In this document: in pieces, positions 35,166 to 44,345 of the stretch
How positions within the stretch are numbered: the stretch's first letter is position 1
How the letters are laid out: each line of letters begins with the position of its first letter
Source: Streptomyces gobiensis
GTDB taxonomy: Bacteria > Actinomycetota > Actinomycetes > Streptomycetales > Streptomycetaceae
Length of the DNA: 64,000 nucleotides
Assembly: GCF_021216675.1 (NCBI RefSeq)
Contig: NZ_CP086120.1
Coordinates: 2,834,501-2,898,500 of the forward strand
Direction of reading: 5' to 3'
Notes under the pieces: generated by a model
Database searches by the model: none
What the model was told of the DNA's origin: nothing
Seen by the model: only the letters and a program-made list of their open reading frames with translations
Made by a program: the position numbers and the translations under genes

Positions 35166-36626
35166 TCATCGCTTGCTGTCCAGGACGGCCTTCATCACGT
35201 CCACGGCGATCGGGGCGGCGAGGCCGCCACCGGAGATCTCGTTGCGCTTGGCATTGCTGTCCTCGACGACCACGGCCACGGCGACCGGGGAGCCGCTTTC
35301 GGTTTTGGCGTAGGAGATGAACCACGCGTACGGGTTGTCCTTGTTCTCCTCGCCGCGCTGTGCGGTACCGGTCTTGCCGCCCACGGTGACCCCGGGGAGC
35401 TGTGCGTTGCTGCCGGTGCCCTCGTTGACGACCGTCTCCATCATGTCCTGGAGCTTCTTGGCGTTGGGGGCGGAGACGGCCTGGCCCATTTCCTCGGGCT
35501 CGGTCTGCTCGACGACGCTGCGCGGGCCTTCCAGGCTGTCGACCATGTACGGCTTCATCAGCTTGCCGTCGTTGGCGACGGCGGCGGTGACCATGGCCAT
35601 CTGGAGGGGGGTGGCCCGGTTGGAGGCCTGGCCGATACCGGCCTGGGCGTTCTGCGGGGCGTTGTCCTCGGGATAGATACTCGCGACGGCCCGGGTGGGG
35701 GTGAAGACCTCTTTGTTGAAGCCGAACTTCTCGGCCTGCTTGATCATTTCTTCATTGCCGAGGTCGTTGCTGATGGCGGCGAAGGTGGCGTTGCAGGACC
35801 ACTGCATGGCGACGCGGAGCGTGGCCTTGTCGCACCTCGCGTCGTTGCCTTCGTTGCCCAGCTCATGGGTGGACTGCGGCAGCTGGAACGGGCTGGCGAT
35901 GCCGGTGCTCTTGTCGATGTCGTACCTGCCGCTCTCCAGCCCCGCGGCGGCGGTGACCACCTTGAAGGTGGAGCCGGGGGCGTAGGTCTGGCGCAGTGCC
36001 CGGTTGAGCATCGGCTCGTCGGCGTTCTTCTCCTTGCCGAGGGCGACCCAGTTCTTCTCGTCGTCCTTGGAGTTGCCGGCGATGAGGGAGGGGTCGTACG
36101 AGGGGGTGCTGGCCAGGGCGAGGATGGCGCCGGTCTGCGGGTCGATCGCGGCGACCGCGCCCTTCTTGGTGCCCAGCCCCTTGAAGGCGGCCTCCTGGGC
36201 CCGGGCGTTCAGCGTCGTGACGACATTGCCGCCTTCCTTCGGCTTGCCGGTGAGCATGTCGATGGTGCGGTTGAAGAACAGCCGGTCGTCGTTGCCGGTG
36301 AGTATCGAGTCGTGAATCTCTTCCAGCTGGGTGCCGCCGAAGGCCTGCGAGGCGCGGCCGGTGACCGGGGCCCACATTTTGCCGTTCTTGTAGGTGCGCT
36401 TGTACTTGAAGTCGCTGCCGGTGGTCTCGGTGGAGCCGGTGATGGGCTTGCCCTCGACGATGATGTTGCCGCGTGGGTGGGAGTAGCGGTCGATGGCGAC
36501 CCGGCGGTTTTTGTCGTGGTTCTTGATCTCGTCGGCCTGGACGAACTGGACCCAGTTGACCCGGACCAGCAGGGCCATGATCAGCACGCCGCAGAAGATG
36601 GCGACCCTGCGCAGGGGCTTGTTCAT
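35166..36626 (-). CDS. pbpA: Penicillin-binding protein PbpA (class B transpeptidase)
   Basis: 486 residues. An N-terminal membrane anchor (VAIFCGVLIMALLVRVNWV) is followed by a class B dimerisation region and a transpeptidase domain. Active-site motifs are SxxK in APGSTFKVV, SxN in WSCNATF and KTG in GGKTGTAQRG. It crosslinks peptidoglycan and partners the adjacent SEDS protein. Its start overlaps the rodA stop by four bases, and pknB begins 130 bases downstream. Confidence 0.96.
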   Translation of the reverse strand: MNKPLRRVAIFCGVLIMALLVRVNWVQFVQADEIKNHDKNRRVAIDRYSHPRGNIIVEGKPITGSTETTGSDFKYKRTYKNGKMWAPVTGRASQAFGGTQLEEIHDSILTGNDDRLFFNRTIDMLTGKPKEGGNVVTTLNARAQEAAFKGLGTKKGAVAAIDPQTGAILALASTPSYDPSLIAGNSKDDEKNWVALGKEKNADEPMLNRALRQTYAPGSTFKVVTAAAGLESGRYDIDKSTGIASPFQLPQSTHELGNEGNDARCDKATLRVAMQWSCNATFAAISNDLGNEEMIKQAEKFGFNKEVFTPTRAVASIYPEDNAPQNAQAGIGQASNRATPLQMAMVTAAVANDGKLMKPYMVDSLEGPRSVVEQTEPEEMGQAVSAPNAKKLQDMMETVVNEGTGSNAQLPGVTVGGKTGTAQRGEENKDNPYAWFISYAKTESGSPVAVAVVVEDSNAKRNEISGGGLAAPIAVDVMKAVLDSKR

Positions 36627-38029
36627 GGCTTAACCACCTGGGTCATCTCGGCATCGGGGGACGGGGCGGGGGCCGGGGCTGGGCGGCGGGCCGTGTCGCT
36701 GACTCTCAGCAGGATCGCGACCAAGGCCCAGTTGGCGATCACCGATGAGCCGCCCTGTGCGAGGAAGGGCATGGTCATACCGGTGAGCGGGATCAGCGCG
36801 GTGACGCCGCCCGCGACGACGAAGACCTGGATGGCGAACGCGCCGGAGAGGCCGACGGCCAGCAGCTTGCCGAAGGGGTCGCGGGCGGCGAGGGCGGTAC
36901 GGATGCCGCGCTCGATGAGCAGTCCGTAGAGGATCAGGATGGCCATCAGACCGGTCAGGCCCAGCTCTTCGCCGACGGTGGCGAGGATGTAGTCGCTCTT
37001 GGTGGCGATGCCGCCGATGAGGCGGGAGAAGCCCTGGCCGAGTCCGGAGCCGAAGAGTCCGCCGGAGCCGAAGGCGTACATGGCCTGGGCGGTTTCGGTG
37101 ACGCCGCCGTTGGGGGCGAGCGCGAGGGGGTTGAGCCAGTTCTGCACACGGCTGCCGACGTGCTGGTTGACGGAGGCGACGGCGACGGCGCCTGCGGCGG
37201 AGAGCAGCAGGCCGAAGAGGATCCAGCTGGTGCGCTCGGTGGCGACGTAGAGCATCACCACGAACATGCCGAAGAAGAGCAGTGAGGTACCCAGGTCGGT
37301 TTCGAAGACCAGGATCAGCAGGCTGAGCGCCCAGATGGCCAGGATCGGGCCGAGGTCGCGGCCGCGCGGCAGATACAGACCCATGAAGCGGCGGCTGGCC
37401 AGGGCCAGGGCATCGCGCTTGACCATCAGATAGCCGGCGAAGAAGACGGTGATAATGATCTTGGCGAACTCGCCGGGCTGGAGGGAGCCCACACCGGGGA
37501 TGGTGATCCAGATCTTGGCGCCGTTGACCCCGGGGAAGAACATCGGCAGGGCCAGCAGGACCAGCGCGACGGCCATGGAGATATAGGTGTAGCGCTGCAG
37601 GATGCGGTGGTCCTTGAGGAAGACCAGCACGCCGATGAAGAGCGCGATCCCCAGGGCGGACCACATCAGCTGGGCGGGCGCCGCGTTGGCGGGCTTCAGC
37701 GCGGGTTCCAGGTCGAGCCGCCAGATCAGCACCAGGCCCAGGCCGTTGAGCAGGGTGGCGATCGGCAGCATCAGGGGGTCGGCGTAGGGGGCGTACCTGC
37801 GTACGACGAGGTGGGTGACGCCCGCGAGGAGGCCCAGGCCCAGGCCGTAGCTGATCATTCCGGTGGGGATGGTGCCGTCCTTGGCCAGGCCGACATTGGC
37901 GTAGGCGAAGACGGGAATGAGCACGGCGAAGATGAGCAGGGCGAGCTCGGTATTGCGTCGGCTGGGCAGCCCGCCGGGGGAGACGGTGGTGTTGCTGCCC
38001 GTGTTGATGCCGGTGTTGATGCTGCTCAT
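36623..38029 (-). CDS. rodA: SEDS-family peptidoglycan polymerase (RodA/FtsW)
   Basis: 468 residues with about 10-12 transmembrane helices. SEDS motifs include WIRLDLE-like WRLDLEP, TIPGVGSLQPGEFAKI, ETDLGTSLLFFGMF and MTMPFLAQGGSSVIANW. It polymerises lipid II together with the PbpA transpeptidase. The ATGA overlap with pbpA shows translational coupling. The N-terminal INTGINTGSNTT repeat is cytoplasmic. Confidence 0.95.
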   Translation of the reverse strand: MSSINTGINTGSNTTVSPGGLPSRRNTELALLIFAVLIPVFAYANVGLAKDGTIPTGMISYGLGLGLLAGVTHLVVRRYAPYADPLMLPIATLLNGLGLVLIWRLDLEPALKPANAAPAQLMWSALGIALFIGVLVFLKDHRILQRYTYISMAVALVLLALPMFFPGVNGAKIWITIPGVGSLQPGEFAKIIITVFFAGYLMVKRDALALASRRFMGLYLPRGRDLGPILAIWALSLLILVFETDLGTSLLFFGMFVVMLYVATERTSWILFGLLLSAAGAVAVASVNQHVGSRVQNWLNPLALAPNGGVTETAQAMYAFGSGGLFGSGLGQGFSRLIGGIATKSDYILATVGEELGLTGLMAILILYGLLIERGIRTALAARDPFGKLLAVGLSGAFAIQVFVVAGGVTALIPLTGMTMPFLAQGGSSVIANWALVAILLRVSDTARRPAPAPAPSPDAEMTQVVKP

Positions 38030-38043
38030 AAGCTACGCGCCCC

Positions 38044-39495
38044 TCATGGCGTCCGGCACCGCTTGGCGAGCCGCTGCTGCTGGTCGGTCAGGCGGGGGCC
38101 GGGGCTGGGCTTGGCGTCCGGTCCCTTGCTGTCGGAGCTGTCGGAGCTGTCGGACTGCCTCTGGCTGGCGACGATCTCGCAGACCTCGGCCTGCGTCCGA
38201 AGCTCGGCGATCTTGTCCTGGGCCTGGCTCAGGCTGTCCATGGCGATGGTGTCCTGGACCTGGGTGCGCTGGTAGAACGGCAGGTACTTGAGTTCGATGT
38301 CGGTGTTTTCCTTGACCTCGCTGAGGTCGATCCCGGCCAGGGTCTGGCTGATGCCCTGGTACAGCGCGACATTGTCGCCCTTGGCGCCGACGTAGTACTG
38401 CGTCTTGGTCCAGCGCCAGCCCGCGTAGAGCCCACCGCCAATGACGGCGAGAATCAGGGCGATGAACAGCGACCGCTTGAGCCACCTACCGCGTTTGCGC
38501 GGCTGGATGTAGTCATCGGCGCCGAACGCGCCGTACGGGCCCGCCACCCCGGCGGCGTTTCTGCCGCTGCCGGGCGGGCCGAAGCCCTCCGGTGGGGGGC
38601 CGGCGGGCTGGTGCGGCAGGGCTCCGGCGGCTCCGGCGCGGCTGAGTTCGGCGGCGCGGGCTGCCGGAGTCTGCAGGGCGCCCGGGTCGCCGCCGAGCGG
38701 GCTCTGCGTCTCGGCGACGGCTCCCACGATGACGGGGGTGTCGTTGAGCTGGGTGGCGACGGTGTCGTTGTCGTCGACGTCGAGGACATCGGCGACGATG
38801 CAGGTGATGTTGTCCGGGCCGCCACCGCGCAGGGCGAGCTGGATGAGCTCTTCGATGGTCTCCTGCGGGCCCTGGTAGTCCGCGAGGGTCTCCTCCATCG
38901 TCTGATGGCTGACCACGCCGGACAGTCCGTCGGAGCAGAGGAGATAGCGGTCCCCGGCGCGTACTTCGCGGATGGACAGATCGGGCTCGACATGCTCGCC
39001 GCTGCCCAGGGCCCGCATCAGCAGGGAGCGCTGCGGATGGGTGGTCGCTTCCTCTTCGGTGATGCGGCCCTCGTCGACCAGGCGCTGGACCCAGGTGTGG
39101 TCCTGGGTGATCTGGCTGAGGACGCCGTCGCGCAGCAGATACGCGCGGGAGTCGCCGACATGGACAAGGCCGAGCCGCTGGCCGGTCCACAGCAGCGCGG
39201 TAAGGGTGGTGCCCATGCCCTCGAGCTGTGGGTCCTCCTCGACCATGACGCGTAGCTGCTCGTTGGCGCGCTGCACGGTCTCGCCGAGGGAGGTGAGGAG
39301 GTCGGAGCCGGGGATGTCCTCGTCGAGCTCGACGATGGCGGAGATCACCTCGGAGCTGGCGATCTCACCGGCGGCCTGGCCGCCCATGCCGTCAGCGACA
39401 GCGAGCAGCCGGGGACCGGCGTAACCGGAGTCCTCGTTGTGCTCGCGGATCATGCCATCGTGCGATCCAGCTGCGAAACGCAGTGACAGACTCAT
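38044..39495 (-). CDS. pstP: PP2C-type serine/threonine phosphatase PstP
   Basis: 483 residues from ATG 39495 (MSLSLRFAAGSHDGMIREHN), with GAGG six bases upstream; a start at 39540 is less likely. PP2C metal and phosphate motifs: NEDSGYAG, VADGMGGQAAGEIAS, HVGDSRAYLLR and CSDGLSGVV, plus GGPDNITCIV. One transmembrane helix lies in the last third (SLFIALILAVIGGGLYAGWR), followed by an extracellular tail with QRQSDSSDSSDSK. It reverses phosphorylation by PknA and PknB. It is 14 bases upstream of rodA. Confidence 0.95.
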   Translation of the reverse strand: MSLSLRFAAGSHDGMIREHNEDSGYAGPRLLAVADGMGGQAAGEIASSEVISAIVELDEDIPGSDLLTSLGETVQRANEQLRVMVEEDPQLEGMGTTLTALLWTGQRLGLVHVGDSRAYLLRDGVLSQITQDHTWVQRLVDEGRITEEEATTHPQRSLLMRALGSGEHVEPDLSIREVRAGDRYLLCSDGLSGVVSHQTMEETLADYQGPQETIEELIQLALRGGGPDNITCIVADVLDVDDNDTVATQLNDTPVIVGAVAETQSPLGGDPGALQTPAARAAELSRAGAAGALPHQPAGPPPEGFGPPGSGRNAAGVAGPYGAFGADDYIQPRKRGRWLKRSLFIALILAVIGGGLYAGWRWTKTQYYVGAKGDNVALYQGISQTLAGIDLSEVKENTDIELKYLPFYQRTQVQDTIAMDSLSQAQDKIAELRTQAEVCEIVASQRQSDSSDSSDSKGPDAKPSPGPRLTDQQQRLAKRCRTP

Positions 39496-39561
39496 GCGCA
39501 CCTCGCCTGTCGGCTCCGGGTACATCCGCACGGTGCCCACCCTCCGGTCGTCATGTTCGTA

Positions 39562-40071
39562 CTACTTCCGCAGCTCGATGACCGTCTTGCCGATACGGAT
39601 CGGCGCTCCGGGCGGAATCGGCGTCGGTGTGGTGAGTCGGGTCCTGTCGAGATAGGTGCCATTGGTGGATCCGAGGTCCTCGACGATCCACTGGCCGTCG
39701 CGGTCCGGGTAGATCCTGGCATGCCTGCTGGACGCGTAGTCGTCGTCCAGCACAATCGTCGAGTCATGCGCCCGGCCGAGGGTGATGGTCTGGCCCTGAA
39801 GGGCCACCGTGGTGCCGGTGAGTGATCCCTCGGACACCACAAGTTTGGTCGGGGCGCCGCGTTTCTGGCGGTTCCCCCGGCTGGGCTGCTGCTGGCGTGG
39901 TGACGCCTGCCGGGCCGGTGCGGGCCGCTGTTCACCGCCGCGGCGCCCGGAGCGCTGGGTCACCCGGGTGCCGAACAGGTCGCTGCGGATGACCTGCACG
40001 GCCACGATGACGAACAGCCACAGTACGGCGAGAAAACCCAGCCGCATGACCGTGAGGGTCAGCTCTGACAT
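39562..40071 (-). CDS. fhaB: FHA-domain protein FhaB (FipA)
   Basis: 169 residues from ATG 40071. A membrane helix (LTVMRLGFLAVLWLFVIVAV) is followed by a basic linker (RSGRRGGEQRPAPARQ) and an FHA domain: TLGRAHDSTIVL, SSRHARIY and DLGSTNGTYLD. FHA domains bind phosphothreonine and link PknB signalling to division proteins. It lies 10 bases after fhaA and 66 before pstP. Confidence 0.95.
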   Translation of the reverse strand: MSELTLTVMRLGFLAVLWLFVIVAVQVIRSDLFGTRVTQRSGRRGGEQRPAPARQASPRQQQPSRGNRQKRGAPTKLVVSEGSLTGTTVALQGQTITLGRAHDSTIVLDDDYASSRHARIYPDRDGQWIVEDLGSTNGTYLDRTRLTTPTPIPPGAPIRIGKTVIELRK

Positions 40072-40081
40072 TGCCCCCGCT

Positions 40082-40918
40082 TCACCCTTCGGCTTGCCGG
40101 TAAATGATCGTGGTGCTGCCCACGACGATGCGTGAGCCGTCGCGGAGCGTAGCGCGCGTAGTGTGCTGTCCGTCCACCACGATGCCGTTGGTGGAGCCCA
40201 GATCCTGAATGGTGGACGGGGATGACGGGGATCCGGCCCGGATTTCGCAGTGCCGCCGGGAGACTCCGGGGTCGTCGATACGGACGTCCGCCTCGGTCGA
40301 GCGGCCCAGTACGAGGGTGGGGCGGGAGATCTGGTGGCGGGTGCCGTTGATCTCGACCCAGCGCCGGGTCTGGGTGTGCGGCATGGGTCCCGGGGCGGCG
40401 GGTGCGCCGGGCGGCGGGGCGCTGGGCATCCGGGGCGCGCCCGCCGGCATGGGCGGTGCGCCACTGGGGCGCTGCGGTACTCCGGCGCTGGTGGCGCCCT
40501 GGCTGATGCCGGGGCTGCTCGGCTGCGGATGCGGCTGGGAGGTGCTGGAGGCGAGGGTGCGGCTGCGGACCCGGTAGAGCCCGGTGTCGAGGTCCTCGGC
40601 CTTTTCCAGGTGGACCTTGATGGTGCCCATGAACGTATAGCGCTGCTGCTTGGCGTATTCGCGCACCATGCTGGCGAGCTCATCGCTGAGCTGCCCGGAG
40701 TAGGGGCTGAGCCGGTCATGGTCGGGCGCGCTGAGCTCGACGATGAAGTCGTTGGGGACGACGGTCCGCTCGCGGTTCCAGATCGTCGCGTTGTTGTCGC
40801 ACTCACGCTGGAGGGCGCCAGCGATCTCCACCGGCTGCACCTCGGACTTGAAGACCTTGGCGAAGGTGCCGTTTACGAGACCCTCGAGTCGCTGCTCGAA
40901 GCGCTTCAGAACTCCCAC
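40082..40918 (-). CDS. fhaA: FHA-domain protein FhaA (DUF3662)
   Basis: 278 residues from GTG 40918, set by the near-perfect Shine-Dalgarno GGAAGGAGGT five bases upstream. The N-terminal DUF3662 domain begins VLKRFEQRLEGLVNGTFAKV and contains SEVQPVEIAGALQRE. A Pro/Ala linker (residues 130-185) leads to the FHA domain: LVLGRSTEADVRI, VSRRHCEI and LGSTNGIVVDG. It is the first gene of the minus-strand signalling operon and is expected to be a PknB substrate. Confidence 0.95.
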   Translation of the reverse strand: MGVLKRFEQRLEGLVNGTFAKVFKSEVQPVEIAGALQRECDNNATIWNRERTVVPNDFIVELSAPDHDRLSPYSGQLSDELASMVREYAKQQRYTFMGTIKVHLEKAEDLDTGLYRVRSRTLASSTSQPHPQPSSPGISQGATSAGVPQRPSGAPPMPAGAPRMPSAPPPGAPAAPGPMPHTQTRRWVEINGTRHQISRPTLVLGRSTEADVRIDDPGVSRRHCEIRAGSPSSPSTIQDLGSTNGIVVDGQHTTRATLRDGSRIVVGSTTIIYRQAEG

Positions 40919-41130
40919 GGTGCACCTCCTTCCCAACTGTCCGGCGCTCTAGTGCGCTGCGTGCGCGCAGCGGCTGTCGATACTGCTTACTGATCGTATC
41001 CACGCGCGGGGAAAACAGCTGGTTCCGCGTCGTGGTCTGGTGCGTGAGTGTCACCTCTCACACGGACCCCTCCACAGCGATCGTAGAGGGGGTCCATAGC
41101 AGTGTCCCCCACCGGCGGCGGTATCGGCGA

Positions 41131-41165
41131 CGGTCACTGTGGATGTGGCGGTCACTATGGATGTG
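41131..41165. repeat. Tandem 18-bp direct repeat upstream of tRNA-Leu
   Basis: CGGTCACTGTGGATGTG (41131-41147) and CGGTCACTATGGATGTG (41149-41165) differ at one base and are 18 bases apart. The block lies in the 354-base gap between fhaA and tRNA-Leu (40919-41272), which otherwise holds only the fhaA promoter region. A TAATCT box at 41187-41192 probably belongs to the tRNA-Leu promoter. Confidence 0.6.
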
Positions 41166-41272
41166 AAGGCACCGTCGGGGGCGTGCTAATCTTCTGGATG
41201 TCGGCAGGCGCTCGCACATGACCCGGACAGCAAGCCCGGAGGATGTGCGAGAGTTGAACCGGCAGCACCCAT

Positions 41273-41359
41273 GCGCGGGTGGCGGAATAGGCAGACGCGC
41301 TGGATTCAGGTTCCAGTGCCCGAAAGGGCGTGGGGGTTCAACTCCCCCCTCGCGCACCA
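41273..41359 (+). tRNA. tRNA-Leu (CAG)
   Basis: An 87-base class II tRNA with encoded CCA (41357-41359). The acceptor is GCGCGGG / CTCGCGC with discriminator A. The anticodon stem is CTGGA/TCCAG with loop TTCAGGT, anticodon CAG at 41307-41309. The variable arm is TGCCCGAAAGGGCGT and the T-arm GGGGGTTCAACTCCCCC. A strong terminator follows immediately. Confidence 0.97.
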
Positions 41360-41365
41360 GATGGA

Positions 41366-41409
41366 AGCAGAGCCCCCGCTCCGGAGAGATCCGGAGCGGG
41401 GGCTCTGCT
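41366..41409 (+). terminator. Terminator after tRNA-Leu
   Basis: A perfect 19-bp stem (AGCAGAGCCCCCGCTCCGG paired with its complement at 41391-41409) has an AGAGAT loop, starting seven bases after the tRNA. Confidence 0.9.
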
Positions 41410-41610
41410 GTATGCGGCTGGGGTGAGAGCTTTGTCACAGGTGTACAGGTATGGTCGGCGGGTGTCGCTCGGTGAGCGGGCTGTTGCTGGCCGTGGTGGG
41501 CCTGTGCCGCTGGGGTATTTTATGAGCGGCGTGTGGCGCGGAATCGTCTCTTTGGGTGCTGTCTCTTTTATGGCGATTTCCCAGAATATTGCTGGGGAGT
41601 TGGGTGAGGC

Positions 41611-42429
41611 ATGGAGCCGAGGCAGTTGTGGGACCGGAACACAGTGCTCGCGGAGGCGTTCTGTCTCAGCGATGAGCGTGTGCGATCGGCGCAGAGTGTC
41701 CTTGATCAGCGGCAGGCGCACAGATCGCGGCTGCTGGCCGCCTTCGCCGTGACCGTCGGCAGCGACAGGTCGGTGGCGGATCTGCTGGGGCTGAGCGAGC
41801 GTGAGGTGCGGGTCGCCCGCCGTACCGTCGGCAAGGACGACGCCAGACGCGTGGCCAAGGACATGCTTGAGGCAGCGCCTGCGTCAGCAGCGGCGGCAGA
41901 GCCGCAGGGCGGTGCCGACTCCGCGCCGCCCGCGACGGCAGCGCCGCCGCACCATTGCGACGCAGCGGCCGGTGCGGGTGCCGGTGCGGGTGCCGGGGCC
42001 GGTGCGGGTGCGGGTGCCGAGCCGTACTCGGCTTCGACCGCCGAGGGCCCGGCGGTCCGGGAGACGGCGTGGACCACCGCCATGGACGCTGTGCTCATCG
42101 ACAGCTGGCAGTCCGGCATCGATCTGCGCGTGCTGGCGGACGAGTTCGGCATCGAGCTCGCCAGGCTGGTGTTCCGCATCCAGCAGCTGGCCGCCGAAGG
42201 CCGCCTCAACTACCCGCAGGTCGGCGCGGGCACGGAGGATCGCTCCGGTCGGCACCGCCGCGAAGCGGGCGGCCCGTCCCCTGCGTACGACACCTACGGC
42301 GATACGGTTGCGGCGCCCTCCGGATGGGAGGCCCCGGCCACGATCCCGCAGCAGATGGTGGCCCACTACCTGCCGTCGGGGCACACCTCCTGGCCGCAGT
42401 ACAACATGGCGGGCTCGCCCGCTCGTTAG
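41611..42429 (+). CDS. Hypothetical protein with helix-turn-helix-like segments
   Basis: 272 residues from ATG 41611. The N-terminal 70 residues are helical and include SVADLLGLSEREVRVARRTV, resembling a helix-turn-helix. A Gly/Ala repeat (GAGAGAGAGAGAG, encoded by a GGTGCGGGTGCC-type repeat at 41968-42018) links to a second helical segment, DSWQSGIDLRVLADEFGIEL then ARLVFRIQQLAAEG, which also looks helix-turn-helix-like. The C-terminus is Pro/Tyr-rich and unstructured. I do not recognise a named family. Possibly a DNA-binding regulator. Confidence 0.7.
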   Translation: MEPRQLWDRNTVLAEAFCLSDERVRSAQSVLDQRQAHRSRLLAAFAVTVGSDRSVADLLGLSEREVRVARRTVGKDDARRVAKDMLEAAPASAAAAEPQGGADSAPPATAAPPHHCDAAAGAGAGAGAGAGAGAGAEPYSASTAEGPAVRETAWTTAMDAVLIDSWQSGIDLRVLADEFGIELARLVFRIQQLAAEGRLNYPQVGAGTEDRSGRHRREAGGPSPAYDTYGDTVAAPSGWEAPATIPQQMVAHYLPSGHTSWPQYNMAGSPAR

Positions 42430-42460
42430 CCTCGTTGGTCTCGTGAGCAGGGAGCGTGGG

Positions 42461-43255
42461 ATGGCGCATGTGCTGGTGCTCGGTGGCACCGCCGAGGCGC
42501 GGCGGCTGGCCGGGGAGCTGGCCGGGCTGCCGGGTGTGCGTACCACCACGTCCCTGGCGGGCCGGGTGGCCCGGCCCCGGATGCCGGTGGGTGAGGTCCG
42601 TATCGGGGGCTTTGGCGGGGCGGCGGGGCTGGCCGACTGGCTGGGCGCGCAGGGGGTGACCGCGGTGGTGGACGCGACGCATCCCTTCGCCGGGACCATC
42701 AGCGCCGGGGCGGCGGAGGCTGCCGGGCTGACCGGGGTGCCGCTGATCGCGCTGCGCCGCTCCGGGTGGACGGCCGGACCGGGGGATCGCTGGCTGCCGG
42801 TGGATTCGCTGGCCGGGGCCGCGGCGCTGCTGCCCTCGCTGGGCGGCCGGGTGTTCCTCAGCACCGGGCGGCTGGGGCTTGCGGCCTTCGCGGACCTGGA
42901 CGAGCTGTGGTTTCTCGTACGGACGGTGGACCGGCCGCGGCCGCCACTGCCGCGTCAGGCCGAGATCCTGCTCGAGCGGGGGCCGTTCTCGGTGCCGGAT
43001 GAGCGGGAGCTGCTGCTCCGGCACCGTATCGAGGTGCTGGTCACCAAGGACAGCGGCGGTGACGCCACCGCCGGCAAGCTGGTCGCGGCCCGGGAGCTGG
43101 GGCTGCCGGTGGTCATGGTGCGGCGCCCGCCGCCGCCCGCCGGGGTGACGACCGTGCCGGATATCGCCGGGGTCGTCCGATGGCTCAGCGGTCTTCCGGG
43201 GTTTCCCGGATTTCCCGGTTCTGCCGGGTCCTTCGAAGCAGATAAGTGTCCATGA
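42461..43255 (+). CDS. cobK: Precorrin-6A reductase CobK
   Basis: 264 residues from ATG 42461, with GGGAG eight bases upstream. CobK reduces precorrin-6A with NADPH in aerobic cobalamin synthesis. Motifs: VLVLGGTAEARRLAGELAG (nucleotide site), VDATHPFAGTISAGAAEA, VFLSTGRLGLAAF and VTKDSGGDATAGKL. The C-terminus (LPGFPGFPGSAGS) overlaps the 3' end of the convergent cobF gene by 71 bases. Overlapping ends of two pathway genes suggest tight packing rather than an error. Confidence 0.92.
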   Translation: MAHVLVLGGTAEARRLAGELAGLPGVRTTTSLAGRVARPRMPVGEVRIGGFGGAAGLADWLGAQGVTAVVDATHPFAGTISAGAAEAAGLTGVPLIALRRSGWTAGPGDRWLPVDSLAGAAALLPSLGGRVFLSTGRLGLAAFADLDELWFLVRTVDRPRPPLPRQAEILLERGPFSVPDERELLLRHRIEVLVTKDSGGDATAGKLVAARELGLPVVMVRRPPPPAGVTTVPDIAGVVRWLSGLPGFPGFPGSAGSFEADKCP

Positions 43256-43985
43256 TCCAGCCCTTGTTCTCACGCGCCTGAGCACGGAGCTCCGCGATGC
43301 GCTCAGCGGTCTGCGCTACGGGGCCCGCGACGAGGATTTCGTCCGGGGTGCCCACGTAGGCACCCCAGTAGATATCCATGTCCTCGTTCGTGAACTGGCT
43401 GAAGGTCTGGTGGGCGTCCAGCATCACGACCACATCGTCGACGCCTTCGGGGAAGCCCTCGGACAGCCGCCGTCCGGTGGTGATCTGCACGGGACGGCCG
43501 ATCCGGTTGAGCGCGATGCGGTGCTTGGCGGCCAGCGCTGAGACGCTGCTGATGCCGGGGATCACCTCGTAGTCGAACTCCACCGTCTCCCGGGCCAGGA
43601 CGTCTTCGAGGATGGCGAGCGTGCTGTCGTAGAGGGCGGGGTCGCCCCAGACCAGGAAGGCGCCGCACTCGCCGTCGGCGAGCTCGTCGCGGATCAGCCG
43701 CTCGTAGATGTCGGCCCGTCGGTGCCGCCAGTCGTCGACCGCCGGGGGGTAGTTGGTGGTCGTACGGTCGCGATCGCGGGCCGGGTCACGGGCCTCGACC
43801 AGGCGGTACGACGGCTGCTCGATATAGCGGTCGAGGATCTCGTGGCGCAGCCCGATGAGGTCGTGCTTTTCCTGGCCCTTGTCCAGGAGGAAGAACGTGT
43901 TGGCGCGGTTGAGTGCGTGGATCGCCTGCACCGTCAGTTGTTCGGGGTCGCCCGCGCCGATGCCGATCACCAGGATTCGTCTCAC
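43185..43985 (-). CDS. cobF: Precorrin-6A synthase (deacetylating) CobF
   Basis: 266 residues from GTG 43985 (VRRILVIGIGAGDPEQLTVQ). CobF is a SAM-dependent methyltransferase that acts at C1 of the corrin ring with loss of acetate. Methyltransferase motifs: IGIGAGDPEQLT, FLVWGDPALYDSTL, VIPGISSVSALAAKH and GYxxLYWGAYVG-like DIYWGAYVGTPDEIL. It makes the substrate for the overlapping convergent cobK. No strong Shine-Dalgarno was seen, so a start a few codons away is possible. Confidence 0.92.
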   Translation of the reverse strand: MRRILVIGIGAGDPEQLTVQAIHALNRANTFFLLDKGQEKHDLIGLRHEILDRYIEQPSYRLVEARDPARDRDRTTTNYPPAVDDWRHRRADIYERLIRDELADGECGAFLVWGDPALYDSTLAILEDVLARETVEFDYEVIPGISSVSALAAKHRIALNRIGRPVQITTGRRLSEGFPEGVDDVVVMLDAHQTFSQFTNEDMDIYWGAYVGTPDEILVAGPVAQTAERIAELRAQARENKGWIMDTYLLRRTRQNREIRETPEDR

Positions 43986-44058
43986 CCGGCTGAGTCTGCC
44001 GCACACCGCGGGGCACCCGCGCCGGTGGGGGCTCCCCCCGGCTGCGGGGGTGCCGGGG

Positions 44059-44193
44059 TGGGTTTCCCCAATTCCCGCCCCTTCCCGGAAACCGGGGCTT
44101 CGCCCCGGGGCCCCGGGGCGGCCGGTGCGGGCCGGTGGGCGGGTGTTGTGCCCACCCGTGCCGCCCCTCGGGCGGCCCGAGTGCCCACAACAG
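44059..44193. repeat. Dispersed intergenic repeat, copy A
   Basis: This shares long blocks with 55261-55440: TGGGTTTCCCC, CCCGCCCCTTCCCGGAA, ACCGGGGCTTCGCCCCGG, a CCCCGGGG tract (two copies here, 44103-44118), GGCCGGTGCGGG and GTGTTGTGCCCACC. It ends with CCCACAAC. It lies in the 360-base gap between cobF and mutA. It is non-coding and rich in hairpins, with no gene in the gap. Confidence 0.8.
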
Positions 44194-44345
44194 GGTGGGG
44201 GTCTGGGGGCGGCAGCCCCCCAGTTTCGGGAAGGGGCCGGGTTAGGGGACTCCCTCCGCCGAGGCGGCCGCCGCCGGAAAAGGCGGTCAAGGTCACAGCT
44301 GTGCGGCGGTGCGCTCAGGCGTGCGGTTCCCCTAGCCTGCCGTGC

